From Roseiarcus sp963787135 (GTDB lineage Bacteria > Pseudomonadota > Alphaproteobacteria > Rhizobiales > Beijerinckiaceae): a stretch of 64,000 nucleotides of DNA. Made by a program: the position numbers and the translations under genes. Shown here piece after piece: positions 34,474-42,717 of the stretch. The stretch covers positions 1 to 64,000 of the forward strand of contig CAWBBW010000018.1 of NCBI GenBank assembly GCA_963787135.1, in the 5' to 3' direction. Under the pieces are notes generated by a model. The model did no database searches. It saw only the letters and a program-made list of their open reading frames with translations, and was not told the DNA's origin. Every line of letters begins with the position of its first letter. Position 1 is the first letter of the stretch.

Positions 34474-34851
34474 TCAGTCCAGCGTCTTCAGGTAGTCGGC
34501 ATAGGCGGCTTCGTCCATCAGCTTGGCTACTTCGCCAGCGTCGGAAAGCTTGATGCGATAGAGCCATCCGCGTCCGAGCGCGTCCTCGTTGATGATGCCG
34601 GGCGTCGCCTCGACCTCGGAATTGACTGCGATCACCTCCCCCGACGCCGGCGCAAAGACGTCGCTCGCCGCCTTGACGCTTTCGACCACAGCGGCCGGAT
34701 CGCCTGCTTTCAGAATTTTTCCGACGGGCGGCGCCTCGGCGAACACGACGTCGCCGAGTTGCTGCTGCGCGTGTTCGCTGATGCCGACGACAGCCTCCGC
34801 GCCTTCGATCCGGATGTACTCATGATCCTTTGTGTAGCGAAGCTCAGACAT
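34474..34851 (-). CDS. gcvH: Glycine cleavage system H protein
   Basis: 125 residues. The lipoyl-lysine lies in VVESVKAASDVFAPASGEV. MSELRYTKDHEYIRIEG is the usual N-terminus, so ATG 34851 is taken although the frame is open upstream. The start overlaps the (frame-corrected) gcvT stop by eight bases, as expected for translational coupling. Confidence 0.95.
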   Translation of the reverse strand: MSELRYTKDHEYIRIEGAEAVVGISEHAQQQLGDVVFAEAPPVGKILKAGDPAAVVESVKAASDVFAPASGEVIAVNSEVEATPGIINEDALGRGWLYRIKLSDAGEVAKLMDEAAYADYLKTLD

Positions 34852-36002
34852 CGGAGGAGTTCCTTTGACCTTTGTCGCGATAATAGGCGTGGGGATGAAA
34901 CGGCAACGCGACGACACGCGCGCTCAGCGGCCTTCCACGGACCACGAGACCTAGCGGCGTTCCGACGGCGGCATAGGCGCTCTGAACAAAGCCCATCGCA
35001 ATCGGCGCGCCTACGCTCGGGCCGAATCCGCCGGATGTGACGATGCCGATCGGCGCGCCGTCGGGCGAAACGATCTCCGTTCCCTCCCGCGCAGGCGCGC
35101 GACCGTCCGGACGCATGCCGACTCGCACGCGTTTCGGCCCCTCCGCCAGCGCGGTCCGGATGCGCTCGGCGCCGGGAAAGCCGCCCTCGACCCGGCGCCG
35201 CTTCTGGATCGACCAGCTGAGCGCCGCCTCCACCGGATCGACCGTCTCGTCGAGTTCGTGGCCATAAAGGCAAAGGCCGGCTTCGAGTTCTGAGAGAATT
35301 GCGCGCGCCGAGCCCGATCGGAGCGACGCCAGGCTGCCTCAGCAGCAGCCGCGCGAACGTGTCGGCCCGCGCTGCGGGAAGGGAGATCTCGTATCCGTCC
35401 TCGCCGGTATAGCCGGATCTGGAAACGAAGGTCTCGAACCCGCCGATGCGCGCCGGCCGGGCGCTCATGAAAGGCGCCGCCTCGAGCCCTTCCCCGGGGG
35501 CAAGCCGCGCCAGGGTAGCCGCTGCGAGCGGTCCCTGAAGGGCGATCAGCGCCGCTTCGCCGAGCGGCGTGAGCCGGAGGCCCTTGTGCAGGCGCTCGCG
35601 AAGAAGCGCGAAATCGACGGCCTTGCGGGAAGCGTTGACGACGAGCCTCAGCTCCCCGTCGGCGCCGGGCGGACGCGTGATCATCAGATCGTCGACAATC
35701 CCTCCGCTCTCGTTGAGCAGTTGCGTGTAGCGCTGACGTCCCGGCGCGAGATTGACGAAGTCTGCGGGGCATAGAGTTTCGAGAAAGGCCGCAACGCTCG
35801 CGTGATCGGCGCCTTCGAGCAACGCCTGTCCCATATGCGAGACGTCGAAGAGCCCCGCCTGGTCGCGCGTGTGAAGATGTTCCGCGAGCACGCCGCCCGG
35901 ATACTGGATCGGCATGTCGTAGCCGGCGAACGGCGCCATGCGCGCGCCGAGCTCCACATGCAGAGCGTGAAGGGGCGTCTCGAGAATCGCGGATTGGCTC
36001 AT
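34844..36002 (-). pseudogene. gcvT: Aminomethyltransferase GcvT, interrupted by one single-base frameshift
   Basis: N-terminal part from ATG 36002: AILETPLHALHVELGARMAPFAGYDMPIQYPGGVLAEHLHTR, FDVSHMGQ, RSGYTGEDGYEISLP, VAPIGLGARNSLR. At about 35290 the frame breaks: the sequence reads AGAACTC where one A fewer restores LEAGLCLYGHELDETVDPVEAALSWSIQKRRR, IVTSGGFGPSVGAPIAMGFV, and a stop that overlaps gcvH by eight bases. Everything else is conserved, and the riboswitch, gcvH and gcvP genes are intact. A sequencing error or a very recent mutation is therefore more likely than old decay. It is the tetrahydrofolate-dependent T-protein. Confidence 0.9.
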
Positions 36003-36070
36003 CGGGCACCGGTCATGAACAAGCGTCCTCCGGAACGCCCAAGCCGGCCAAGGCCTGAGACTTTCCGGAG

Positions 36071-36262
36071 GCCCCCTCTGTCCCATGACCTGAGAGATTT
36101 CCCGCCAATTCGGCGGTTACCCCATCGGTGGGCGCGCGTTCAACCGCGCGCCGCTTTCCAGAGCGTCATCACCCGCGCGGTCCATGGGCCTGAGCGTTTC
36201 CGGGGCGGTTGCGCCTTCGGCGCCGGCGACGATTCCGCCGGACTCTTCCGCGAAGTGTCTTT
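36071..36262 (-). ncRNA. Tandem glycine riboswitch upstream of gcvT
   Basis: On the minus strand two glycine-type aptamers lie in series. The first runs from about 36252 with GGAAGAG, GCCGAAGGCGCAACCGCCCC and GGAAACGCTCAGGC, ending GGACCGCGCGGG. The second has GACGCTCTGG, CACCGATGGGGTAACCGCC, AATCTCTCAGG and ends GGGACAGAGGGGGC at 36071. These are the conserved cores of gcvT riboswitches. The ATG of gcvT follows 69 bases later. Glycine binding normally switches this RNA on, inducing glycine cleavage. Confidence 0.93.
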
Positions 36263-36325
36263 GGCTGACGAGACGCGAGCTAGCCCCACGAGCCGAGATT
36301 TGTCAACGTGAGTTCGCCGCGCCAG

Positions 36326-36970
36326 CTAGCCAGCGCTCTTCTGCTTGTGTCGCTTGGGCGGAGCGCCGGCGCCGCCGCCCGTAAATCCAACGGTGATCGA
36401 ATATTCGTCTGCGAGCTGGAGCGTCGTCAGCGGCAAGGGAATCGGATCTGTTACCACCCGGAAGCCGCCGGTCTGCACGCCGTCTGTCGTCGCCTGGACG
36501 TTGAAGACCTTGGAGAACACCTCTTTCTTGTCGCCGAGGTGCGTCACCGTGATTTTCAACGGAGCGCTGTAGGTTCCGGCTGAGCCGGCTGGTCCGATGA
36601 CGACTTCGCCCGAGACGCCAATCTTGAGAGTCGCCTGCCCCGGGCCGGCCGGATCGCACTCGCGCGCCGTGTCGCCGATGTTGAACTGATAGCGCACCGA
36701 AGCGTTGTCGGGCCCGCCGACCCTGGCGGCCGCCCCGCCCTCGGCCACATCCACGGTCGGGCAATAGATGTCCGTCGAGGCGACCGGCAGAACAACAGGC
36801 TTCTCGCTCGGATTGGAGGCAGGCTTCGCCACTGGACGCGGAATGGCGCCAAGGTTCACATTATCCGCATTCGGATCGCGATGGGCGAACCAGCTATCGA
36901 CCGAGCTGCATCCGGTCAGGACGCCGAGCGCCGCGACAGCGAGCGAGGATCGAATGGTGAGCGCGTTCAT
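36326..36970 (-). CDS. Putative outer-membrane or periplasmic lipoprotein of unknown function
   Basis: 214 residues. The N-terminus MNALTIRSSLAVAALGVLTGCSS contains a lipobox (LTGC), so Cys21 should be lipidated. The body is beta-rich (VRYQFNIGDTARECDPAGPGQATLKIGVSGEVVIGPAGSAGTYSAPLKITVTHL, DEYSITVGFTGGG), with a basic Gly/Lys tail. I do not recognise the family, though it resembles proteins of unknown function common in Hyphomicrobiales. It lies upstream of, and separate from, the glycine operon. Confidence 0.72.
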   Translation of the reverse strand: MNALTIRSSLAVAALGVLTGCSSVDSWFAHRDPNADNVNLGAIPRPVAKPASNPSEKPVVLPVASTDIYCPTVDVAEGGAAARVGGPDNASVRYQFNIGDTARECDPAGPGQATLKIGVSGEVVIGPAGSAGTYSAPLKITVTHLGDKKEVFSKVFNVQATTDGVQTGGFRVVTDPIPLPLTTLQLADEYSITVGFTGGGAGAPPKRHKQKSAG

Positions 36971-37027
36971 GGACCGGCTTCTTACTGGTGGATTCGACGG
37001 GGGTCGGTGCTTACGACGCTCGCGCCC

Positions 37028-37561
37028 TCAAGGCAATTGCTCGTAGGCTTCCTTGAAACCGGCGAGCGGCGCGAGCACGCCGACCCCCTGCTCGGGCGTC
37101 TGGAAGATGCCCAGCGTCGCGGTCTTTCCAGTCTTCAGCTTGTCGAGCAGCTTGTCGTCGATGGCGAGTTGGGCGATGCAGCCATTGGCGAGGCACTGCA
37201 GAAAATTGAGGTGGCCGAGATCCTCGTCGTCGATTCTCAGGCCGACCCCGGAGGGCAGCAGCACGCCGAGCGGGGCGATGACCCGCATCAGCCGCGCCTT
37301 GCGATCGGCGGTGTTGAGCACGATGACGACGAGCGTCACGTTCGGCCGTTCCTGATCGACGACGCTGAGCACCAGCGCGCACTGCTCGTAGCTTGCGCCC
37401 GGCGGGGTCTCGCAGCGCGTCTCCCAGTCGCCGTGCTTGTCCTTGATGGCGCCCTGAGCGCCGGCCGCTGCGGTCGCGAACATCGGGACGGACGACACCG
37501 CGGCGGCGAAGAGGGCGAGGCCTGAGAGAATGCGAAGGATCGTTTGGCGCTTACCGTTCAT
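37028..37561 (-). CDS. Invasion-associated locus B (IalB) family protein
   Basis: 177 residues with a signal peptide ending near ATAAAGAQG. IalB-like core: KHGDWETRCETPPGASYEQCALVLSVVDQERPNVTLVVIVLNTADRK, MRVIAPLGVLLPSGVGLRIDDEDLG, FLQCLANGCIAQLAIDDKLLDKLKTGKTATLGIF. Two conserved cysteine pairs are present. Periplasmic; the molecular function of the family is not established. A second member is encoded at 55600-56415. Confidence 0.85.
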   Translation of the reverse strand: MNGKRQTILRILSGLALFAAAVSSVPMFATAAAGAQGAIKDKHGDWETRCETPPGASYEQCALVLSVVDQERPNVTLVVIVLNTADRKARLMRVIAPLGVLLPSGVGLRIDDEDLGHLNFLQCLANGCIAQLAIDDKLLDKLKTGKTATLGIFQTPEQGVGVLAPLAGFKEAYEQLP

Positions 37562-37663
37562 GAATGCGTTTGTTCCCGGATGACAATTCGGCGGCGCCCG
37601 CGATAGCAGGGTTGCGGCGCGAAGTCATGGCGCGCGAGAAAAGAAGCTGACATGGGGAGGAGA

Positions 37664-37738
37664 TGGTGGGCGCTGTAGGGATTGAACCTACGACCCCCTC
37701 GATGTCACCGAGGTGCTCTACCGCTGAGCTAAGCGCCC
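37664..37738 (-). tRNA. tRNA-Val (anticodon GAC)
   Basis: Cloverleaf read on the minus strand: acceptor GGGCGCT paired with AGCGCCC, D arm TAGCTCAGCGGTAGAGC, anticodon stem CCTCG/CGAGG with loop GTGACAT (anticodon GAC), and T arm GTAGGTTCAATCCCTAC. The 3' ACCA is encoded. No integrated element is seen at its 3' end. Confidence 0.95.
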
Positions 37739-37840
37739 ATCTCCGAGGACTCGAGCGCAAACCCTTGCTCGAGAGTGCGCGGCGGTATAGACGCTCGGGC
37801 CGCGGCGCGCAATGCAGAATTTGAAGAGGGCGAGGCAGAC

Positions 37841-38362
37841 TTGCAACCGTCGGCGACCGCCGCGCGAGAGGCCGTTAACGCAGCGCTCGCGGTGCGTCCC
37901 GCCTCGCTCGATGATTTGCCGGCGATCATGGCGATCGAGCGCATGCCCGGCTTCGAGCAGCATGTGGGCCGGTCGGAGGAAGGCGAGCACCGCGCGATGC
38001 TGGCCTCGCCCGCTTACGCCTATCGGCTTGGGTTCAGGGCAGGCGTCGAGGGCTTCGCGATCCTCGGTCGCGTCGGCGACGCCCACGGCAATCTCTACTT
38101 GAAGCGCATCGCCGTCTCGCGCCCCGGCGAGGGGATCGGAACCGCGTTCCTCGGCCTCGTCCTCGACGAGGCGTTTGGGCCGCTCGGCGCCGAGCGCGTC
38201 TTCCTCGACTGCTTCATGGCCAACGCCCGCGCCCAGCGCGCCTACGAGAAGCTCGGATTCACCCGGGACGGCGTCCTCCGCAAGGCTTACCGCCGGCCGG
38301 ACGGGACGCGGACGGACCTCGTCCTGATGGCGCTGCTCAAGAGCGAGTGGGAGCGGCGGTAG
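37841..38362 (+). CDS. GNAT-family N-acetyltransferase
   Basis: About 173 residues of RimJ/RimL-like GNAT type: VRPASLDDLPAIMAIERMPGFEQHV, FAILGRVGDAHGNLYLKRIAVSRPGEGIGTAFLGLVLDEAFGPLGAERVFLDCFMANARAQRAYEKLGFTRDGVLRKAYRRPDGTRTDLVLMALL. The acetyl-CoA loop is RPGEGIGTA. Start uncertain: TTG 37841 has GAGG five bases upstream, and an in-frame GTG at 37775 lacks a site. Substrate unknown. Confidence 0.82.
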   Translation: MQPSATAAREAVNAALAVRPASLDDLPAIMAIERMPGFEQHVGRSEEGEHRAMLASPAYAYRLGFRAGVEGFAILGRVGDAHGNLYLKRIAVSRPGEGIGTAFLGLVLDEAFGPLGAERVFLDCFMANARAQRAYEKLGFTRDGVLRKAYRRPDGTRTDLVLMALLKSEWERR

Positions 38363-38859
38363 CCTTCGCCGTTGTCTTGGCGCCGCTGTCCCGCTCCCTG
38401 TTCGTGCTCGAAACAGGGAGATAATTCTCCGTGTTATTGTCACGTTTCGCTGCGTGTTATTTTATACGCAAGATCCCATTGCAAATATATGGAATATGGT
38501 TTGTTTTCTCGCCCGAGCTGGCGGGGCGGCCGCCCGGTCTTTCTCTTTTCTCCCTGGTACCAGGGAGAAACAGGGAGAAACAGGGGGCTGTCCGCCGAGC
38601 AGGGAGCAAATCGCCGCATTGACAACGCGGCCATGCCATGGTTTCCCCAAAGCCCGTCGGCGCCCGCCTTCCGCCCGGCGCTGGAACCGTTCCGATGCTC
38701 TGCCTGTCGAAACCGACGACGACTACGCGTCGCCCGCTGAAAGGCGGGACGAACGGCTGAACGCGCCTTCCGCTGTCCTCCCCGGCGGGGCGCCGGGCGA
38801 AGGTCCGCTTCCATCGGAAGCCAAGCGGGGAGGCCGAAGAGCCAAAAGGAATTCTTCTC
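38363..38859. repeat. Gene-free stretch with CAGGGAG-type repeats and a 24-bp perfect palindrome
   Basis: Between the GNAT gene and asd. A hairpin CTCCCTGTT / AACAGGGAG lies at 38394-38420, and an AT-rich patch spans 38430-38510. A 24-base perfect palindrome is at 38547-38570 (core CTCCCTGGTACCAGGGAG), followed by CAGGGAGAAACAGGG direct copies and further CAGGGAG words to about 38605. From 38700 to 38845 the sequence is very GC-rich with several possible stems in the asd leader. AAAAGGAATT just before 38860 is the asd Shine-Dalgarno. No coding frame is supported. Confidence 0.55.
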
Positions 38860-39897
38860 ATGTCAGGCTTCAAGGTCGCGGTCGCCGGCGCCACCGGCAA
38901 TGTCGGCCGCGAGATGCTCGCGATTCTCGCCGAGCGCCGCTTTCCCGTCTCCGAGGTGGTGGCGCTGGCCTCTCCCGCCTCGATCGGCCGCGAGGTCTCG
39001 TTCGGCGACCGGACGCTGAAGTGCAAGGCGCTCGAGCACTTCGACTTTTCCGATACCGACATCTGCCTCATGTCGGCCGGCGGCGCCGTGTCGAAGGAAT
39101 ACTCGCCGAGGATCGGCGCCCGGGGCTGCCTCGTGATCGACAATTCGTCCGCCTGGCGGATGGATCCCGACGTGCCCTTGATCGTGCCGGAGGTCAACGC
39201 GGCCGCCGCCAAGGGTTTCGGCAAGAAGAACATCATCGCCAACCCGAACTGCTCGACCGCCCAGCTCGTCGTCGCGCTGAAGCCGCTGCACGACGCCGCG
39301 ACGATTAAGCGGGTGGTGGTCGCGACCTATCAGTCGGTCTCGGGCGCGGGCAAGGATGCGATGGACGAACTCTTCTCGCAGACGCGGGCGGTCTTCGTCT
39401 CCGATCCGGTCGAGCCCAAGAAGTTCCCCAAGCGCATCGCCTTCAACGTCATTCCGCAGATCGACGTGTTCATGGACGACGGCTCGACCAAGGAAGAATG
39501 GAAGATGGTCGCCGAGACCAAGAAGATCCTCGATCCGAAGATCAAGCTGACGGCGACCTGCGTGCGCGTGCCGGTGTTCATCGGCCACTCGGAGGCGGTC
39601 AACATCGAGTTTGAAAGGCCGATCAGCGCCGACGAAGCGCGCGAGATCCTGCGCAAGGCGCCCGGCTGCCTCGTCATCGACCGGCGCGAGCCCGGCGGCT
39701 ACATCACCCCGCACGAGGCGGCGGGCGAGGACGCGACCTATATCAGCCGCATCCGCGAGGACCCGACCATCGACAACGGCCTCAACCTCTGGGTCGTCTC
39801 CGACAATTTGCGAAAGGGCGCGGCGCTCAACGCGGTGCAGATCGCCGAAGCGCTCGTCAATCGCGGCTGGCTGAAGCCGAAGCTGAAGGTGGCGTGA
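38860..39897 (+). CDS. asd: Aspartate-semialdehyde dehydrogenase
   Basis: 345 residues. NADP-binding GATGNVGREML at the N-terminus, SAGGAVSKEYSPRIGARG, the catalytic cysteine in NPNCSTAQLVVALKPLHD, QSVSGAGKDAMDEL, RVPVFIGHSEAVNIEFE (catalytic His region) and DNLRKGAALNAVQIAE. It makes aspartate semialdehyde for lysine/diaminopimelate, threonine and methionine synthesis. Stands alone behind an unusually long repeat-rich leader. Confidence 0.95.
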   Translation: MSGFKVAVAGATGNVGREMLAILAERRFPVSEVVALASPASIGREVSFGDRTLKCKALEHFDFSDTDICLMSAGGAVSKEYSPRIGARGCLVIDNSSAWRMDPDVPLIVPEVNAAAAKGFGKKNIIANPNCSTAQLVVALKPLHDAATIKRVVVATYQSVSGAGKDAMDELFSQTRAVFVSDPVEPKKFPKRIAFNVIPQIDVFMDDGSTKEEWKMVAETKKILDPKIKLTATCVRVPVFIGHSEAVNIEFERPISADEAREILRKAPGCLVIDRREPGGYITPHEAAGEDATYISRIREDPTIDNGLNLWVVSDNLRKGAALNAVQIAEALVNRGWLKPKLKVA

Positions 39898-40043
39898 CGA
39901 GCGGCGGGGCTCTCGCGCCTGCCCCTGACGGGATGGAGCTGGGCTATGACGAGGGCGGTCCGTCCCGCCACGGCCTCATGAAACTTGCTATGGTCGCAAC
40001 TTGCGAATATCCGCTGTCTCCCTGAACCCCTGCCCGGCGATCC

Positions 40044-40988
40044 ATGGCTGCTGATCCGGATATCCGCCTTCTCACCTCTCCGCGCATTTTCCTCGTCGGG
40101 ATGGCCGCGTTTCTTGCGCTGGTCGGCTTCGTCGTGCTCATTCTCTATAAGCAGATCGCGCTCGCCTTCAGCGCCAATCCGGGGCTCAACGGGCTCATCC
40201 TCGGGGTTCTGGCGATCGGCTCGCTGTTTGCGTTCCGTCAGGTCATCCGGCTCTTTCGCGAAATTCACTGGGTCAATTCCCTGACCGGCGAGCAGGCCGG
40301 CAAGACGGTCGGCCAGCCGATTCTGCTCGCGCCGATGGCGGCGATGCTGAACGCAGGCGCCGGCGCGCGGGGCTTGTCGACCATCACGACGCGGGCGATC
40401 CTCGATTCGATCGCGACCCGTCTCGACGAGGGGCGCGAGCTCAACCGCTACCTCATCGGCCTTCTGGTGTTCCTCGGCCTGCTCGGGACGTTCTGGGGCC
40501 TGCTCGAGACCGTGCATTCGATCAGCGGCGTCATCGACAGCATGAAGACCGGCGCCGACACGGCGACCATGTTCGACGATCTCAAGAGCGGTCTTTCGGC
40601 GCCGATCGCCGGCATGAGCATTTCGTTCACCTCTTCGCTCTTCGGTCTCGCCGGTTCGCTGATCCTGGGCTTTCTCGATCTTCAGGCGGGGCAGGCGCAA
40701 AACCGATTCTATTCCGAGTTCGAGGAATTCCTCGCGAGCCACGTCGAGACCGTTCCGCCGCTCGAGATCCAGCCTCAGCCTCAGCCGACAGCGATTGTCC
40801 AGCCGCAGGTCGAGCATCAGCGCAACGCAGCCGCGATCGCAACGCTCGCCGAGGGCATCCAGTCGCTGGTCAGCCACATGCGCACCGAGCAGCAGCAGAT
40901 CCGCGACTGGGTCGACGTGCAGTCGGCGCAGCAGGAGGACATCGGCAAGCTCCTGCGCCGCCTGCTCGAGGAGCTGGGAACGCGGTAG
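40044..40988 (+). CDS. MotA/TolQ/ExbB-like membrane protein
   Basis: 314 residues with membrane segments at about 17-37, 47-65, 137-160 and 185-210. The region RELNRYLIGLLVFLGLLGTFWGLLETVHSISGVID, then LKSGLSAPIAGMSISFTSSLFGLAGSLILGFLDLQ, resembles the proton-channel family. The C-terminal 80 residues are cytoplasmic, Gln/Glu-rich and probably coiled (QHQRNAAAIATLAEGIQSLVSHMRTEQQQIRDWV). It is followed by an OmpA/MotB-like partner, so the pair probably forms a peptidoglycan-linked, ion-driven envelope complex. No flagellar genes are nearby. Confidence 0.8.
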   Translation: MAADPDIRLLTSPRIFLVGMAAFLALVGFVVLILYKQIALAFSANPGLNGLILGVLAIGSLFAFRQVIRLFREIHWVNSLTGEQAGKTVGQPILLAPMAAMLNAGAGARGLSTITTRAILDSIATRLDEGRELNRYLIGLLVFLGLLGTFWGLLETVHSISGVIDSMKTGADTATMFDDLKSGLSAPIAGMSISFTSSLFGLAGSLILGFLDLQAGQAQNRFYSEFEEFLASHVETVPPLEIQPQPQPTAIVQPQVEHQRNAAAIATLAEGIQSLVSHMRTEQQQIRDWVDVQSAQQEDIGKLLRRLLEELGTR

Positions 40989-41073
40989 TCCCTTCTTCCC
41001 GCAACGCGGAGTGGTAGTCCCTTCTCCCCGCAAGGCGGGGAGAAGGTTAGGATTGGGGGGCGGGGAGAGGGGA
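40987..41073. repeat. Dispersed palindromic intergenic repeat, family A copy 3
   Basis: Starts at the stop of the MotA-like gene: TAGTCCCTTCTTCCCGCAA, an internal duplication TAGTCCCTTCTCCCCGCAAG, the stem-loop CTTCTCCCCGC/GCGGGGAGAAG, and a tail GGGGCGGGGAGAGGGG. It sits within an otherwise tight operon. Confidence 0.72.
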
Positions 41074-41085
41074 AGAGGAGCAGCA

Positions 41086-42111
41086 ATGGCGCTCTCGCGC
41101 GGACGACGGTACGAGGCGGTGAACTACTGGCCGGGCTTTGTCGACGCCCTGTCGACGATGCTGCTCGTCATCATCTTTCTTCTGTCCGTGTTCATGCTGG
41201 CGCAGTTCTTCCTGTCGCGGGAAGTGACCGGAAAGGACGAGGCGCTGGTCAGGCTCAACCAGCAGATCGAGGAATTGACCAATCTCTTGGCGCTGGAGCG
41301 CACGCAGAAGAATTCCGACGAAACCAAGATTGCGACCCTGACCGCGACGCTCGACACCGCGGAGCGGGAGCAGAAGCGGCTCAAGGACGCGGCCGCCGAG
41401 GGCGCGGCCGCCGCCGACGCCGGCGCGCGAGCGGCCGCCGCAACGAGCGCGCTCGACGAACAGAAGGATATTTCCGCGAAAGCGCTGGCCCAGGTCGACG
41501 TGCTCAATCAGCAGATCGCCGCGCTGCGCAAACAGCTCGCCGCGATCGAGGACGCCCTCTCGGCTTCCGAAGCGGCGGGCCGCGAGGCGCAGTCGAAGAT
41601 CGCCGATCTCGGGTCGCGGCTCAATGTCGCGCTGGCGCAGAAAGTGCAGGAGCTCAACCGCTACCGCTCCGACTTCTTCGGCCGCCTTCGGCAGATTCTG
41701 GGCTCGCGGCCGGACATCAGGGTGGTCGGCGACCGGTTCGTGTTCGAATCTTCGGTTCTGTTCGACGTCGGCAAGGCCGACATCAGCGGCGCCGGCAAGC
41801 AGTCGCTCGATACGCTGGCTTCGGCGATCCTCGATCTCGAGCGGGAAATCCCGCCCGACATCCCCTGGATCCTGCGCGTCGACGGCCACACCGACAACCG
41901 TCCGCTGACCGGCGCCGGCCAGTACAAGTCGAACTGGGAGCTCTCGGCCGCGCGCGCCGTCGCGGTGGTGCAATATCTGGTCTCCAAGGGCGTCGAGCCG
42001 GATCGGCTGGCGGCCGCCGGCTTCGGCGAATTCCAGCCGATCGACCAGGGAACGGACGAGGATTCGCTCGCCCGCAATCGCCGGATCGAGCTCAAGCTCA
42101 CCGAGCGGTGA
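41086..42111 (+). CDS. OmpA/MotB-like peptidoglycan-binding protein with coiled coil
   Basis: 341 residues. A single membrane segment (MLLVIIFLLSVFMLAQFFL, about residues 25-45) is followed by an Ala/Glu/Lys-rich coiled coil (about 50-195) and a C-terminal OmpA domain: VLFDVGKADISGAGKQSLDTLASAI, ILRVDGHTDNRPL, NWELSAARAVAVVQYLVSKGVEPDRLAAAGFGEFQPID, ARNRRIELKLTER. ATG 41086 follows AGAGGAG; upstream residues in the open frame come from the preceding gene's end and the repeat. Same topology as MotB, probable partner of the MotA-like protein. Confidence 0.87.
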   Translation: MALSRGRRYEAVNYWPGFVDALSTMLLVIIFLLSVFMLAQFFLSREVTGKDEALVRLNQQIEELTNLLALERTQKNSDETKIATLTATLDTAEREQKRLKDAAAEGAAAADAGARAAAATSALDEQKDISAKALAQVDVLNQQIAALRKQLAAIEDALSASEAAGREAQSKIADLGSRLNVALAQKVQELNRYRSDFFGRLRQILGSRPDIRVVGDRFVFESSVLFDVGKADISGAGKQSLDTLASAILDLEREIPPDIPWILRVDGHTDNRPLTGAGQYKSNWELSAARAVAVVQYLVSKGVEPDRLAAAGFGEFQPIDQGTDEDSLARNRRIELKLTER

Positions 42112-42587
42112 GCGGCTCGGCGCCGCCTTTGCGCGACTTCGCCGAGGCCGACCTGGCAGCGCTGATCGATCTCTGGGTCGCCGCCTGGCGCGATACAGGC
42201 TTCGCCATTGACTTCGACGCGCGCCGCGAATGGCTCTCCAATCATTTGCGAACGCTGCGCGGCCAGGGCGCCGAGATTGTCGTCGGCCTCGACGCGGAGG
42301 GCGCGCCGGCCGGCTTCGTCACCATCGATCCAAAAACCGGCGCTCTCGATCAGCTTTGCGTCGCGCCTTCCGAGTGGGGTTCGGGGCTGGCGCGGGCGCT
42401 CCTCGACGAGGCCAAGCGGCGTTCGCCAGGAGCCGTCGAGCTCGAAGTGAACGAGGCCAACGCGCGGGCGCAGCGATTCTACGAGCGCGAGAGTTTCGTG
42501 TTCGTCTCGCGCAGCGTGAGCGCTCTATCTGGTCTGCCGACGCTCAAGCTGCGATGGAACGCCAACGATCGGGGCTCGCCGCGGTGA
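42108..42587 (+). CDS. GNAT-family N-acetyltransferase in the envelope operon
   Basis: 159 residues. GTG start overlaps the stop of the OmpA-like gene (GTGA), so it is translationally coupled to it. GNAT features: LRDFAEADLAALIDLWVAAWRDTGF, FVTIDPKTGALDQLCVAPSEWGSGLARALLDEAKRRSPGAVELEVNEANARAQRFYERESFVFVSR. Coupling suggests it acts on, or with, the envelope complex, although acetyltransferases are frequent operon passengers. Confidence 0.85.
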   Translation: MSGSAPPLRDFAEADLAALIDLWVAAWRDTGFAIDFDARREWLSNHLRTLRGQGAEIVVGLDAEGAPAGFVTIDPKTGALDQLCVAPSEWGSGLARALLDEAKRRSPGAVELEVNEANARAQRFYERESFVFVSRSVSALSGLPTLKLRWNANDRGSPR

Positions 42588-42717
42588 AGCGCGTGGGGCT
42601 TGGCGGCTGCGGTTGCCAGCGCCGGCGATCCCCGCTACGCCACACGCCAGCGACGCCGGAACGTCGACGCCGCTCAAAGGCGCGACAACCGCCTTTGGTC
42701 CAGGGAGGAAGCCGAAC

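Noticed and set aside
33019..35040. Long plus-strand frame across gcvPB start, gcvPA and gcvH
   Set aside because: Antisense to three verified glycine cleavage genes, with no motif of its own.
37664..37738. tRNA-Val as an integration site for a genomic island
   Set aside because: No integrase, no duplicated 3' tRNA end and ordinary genes on both sides.
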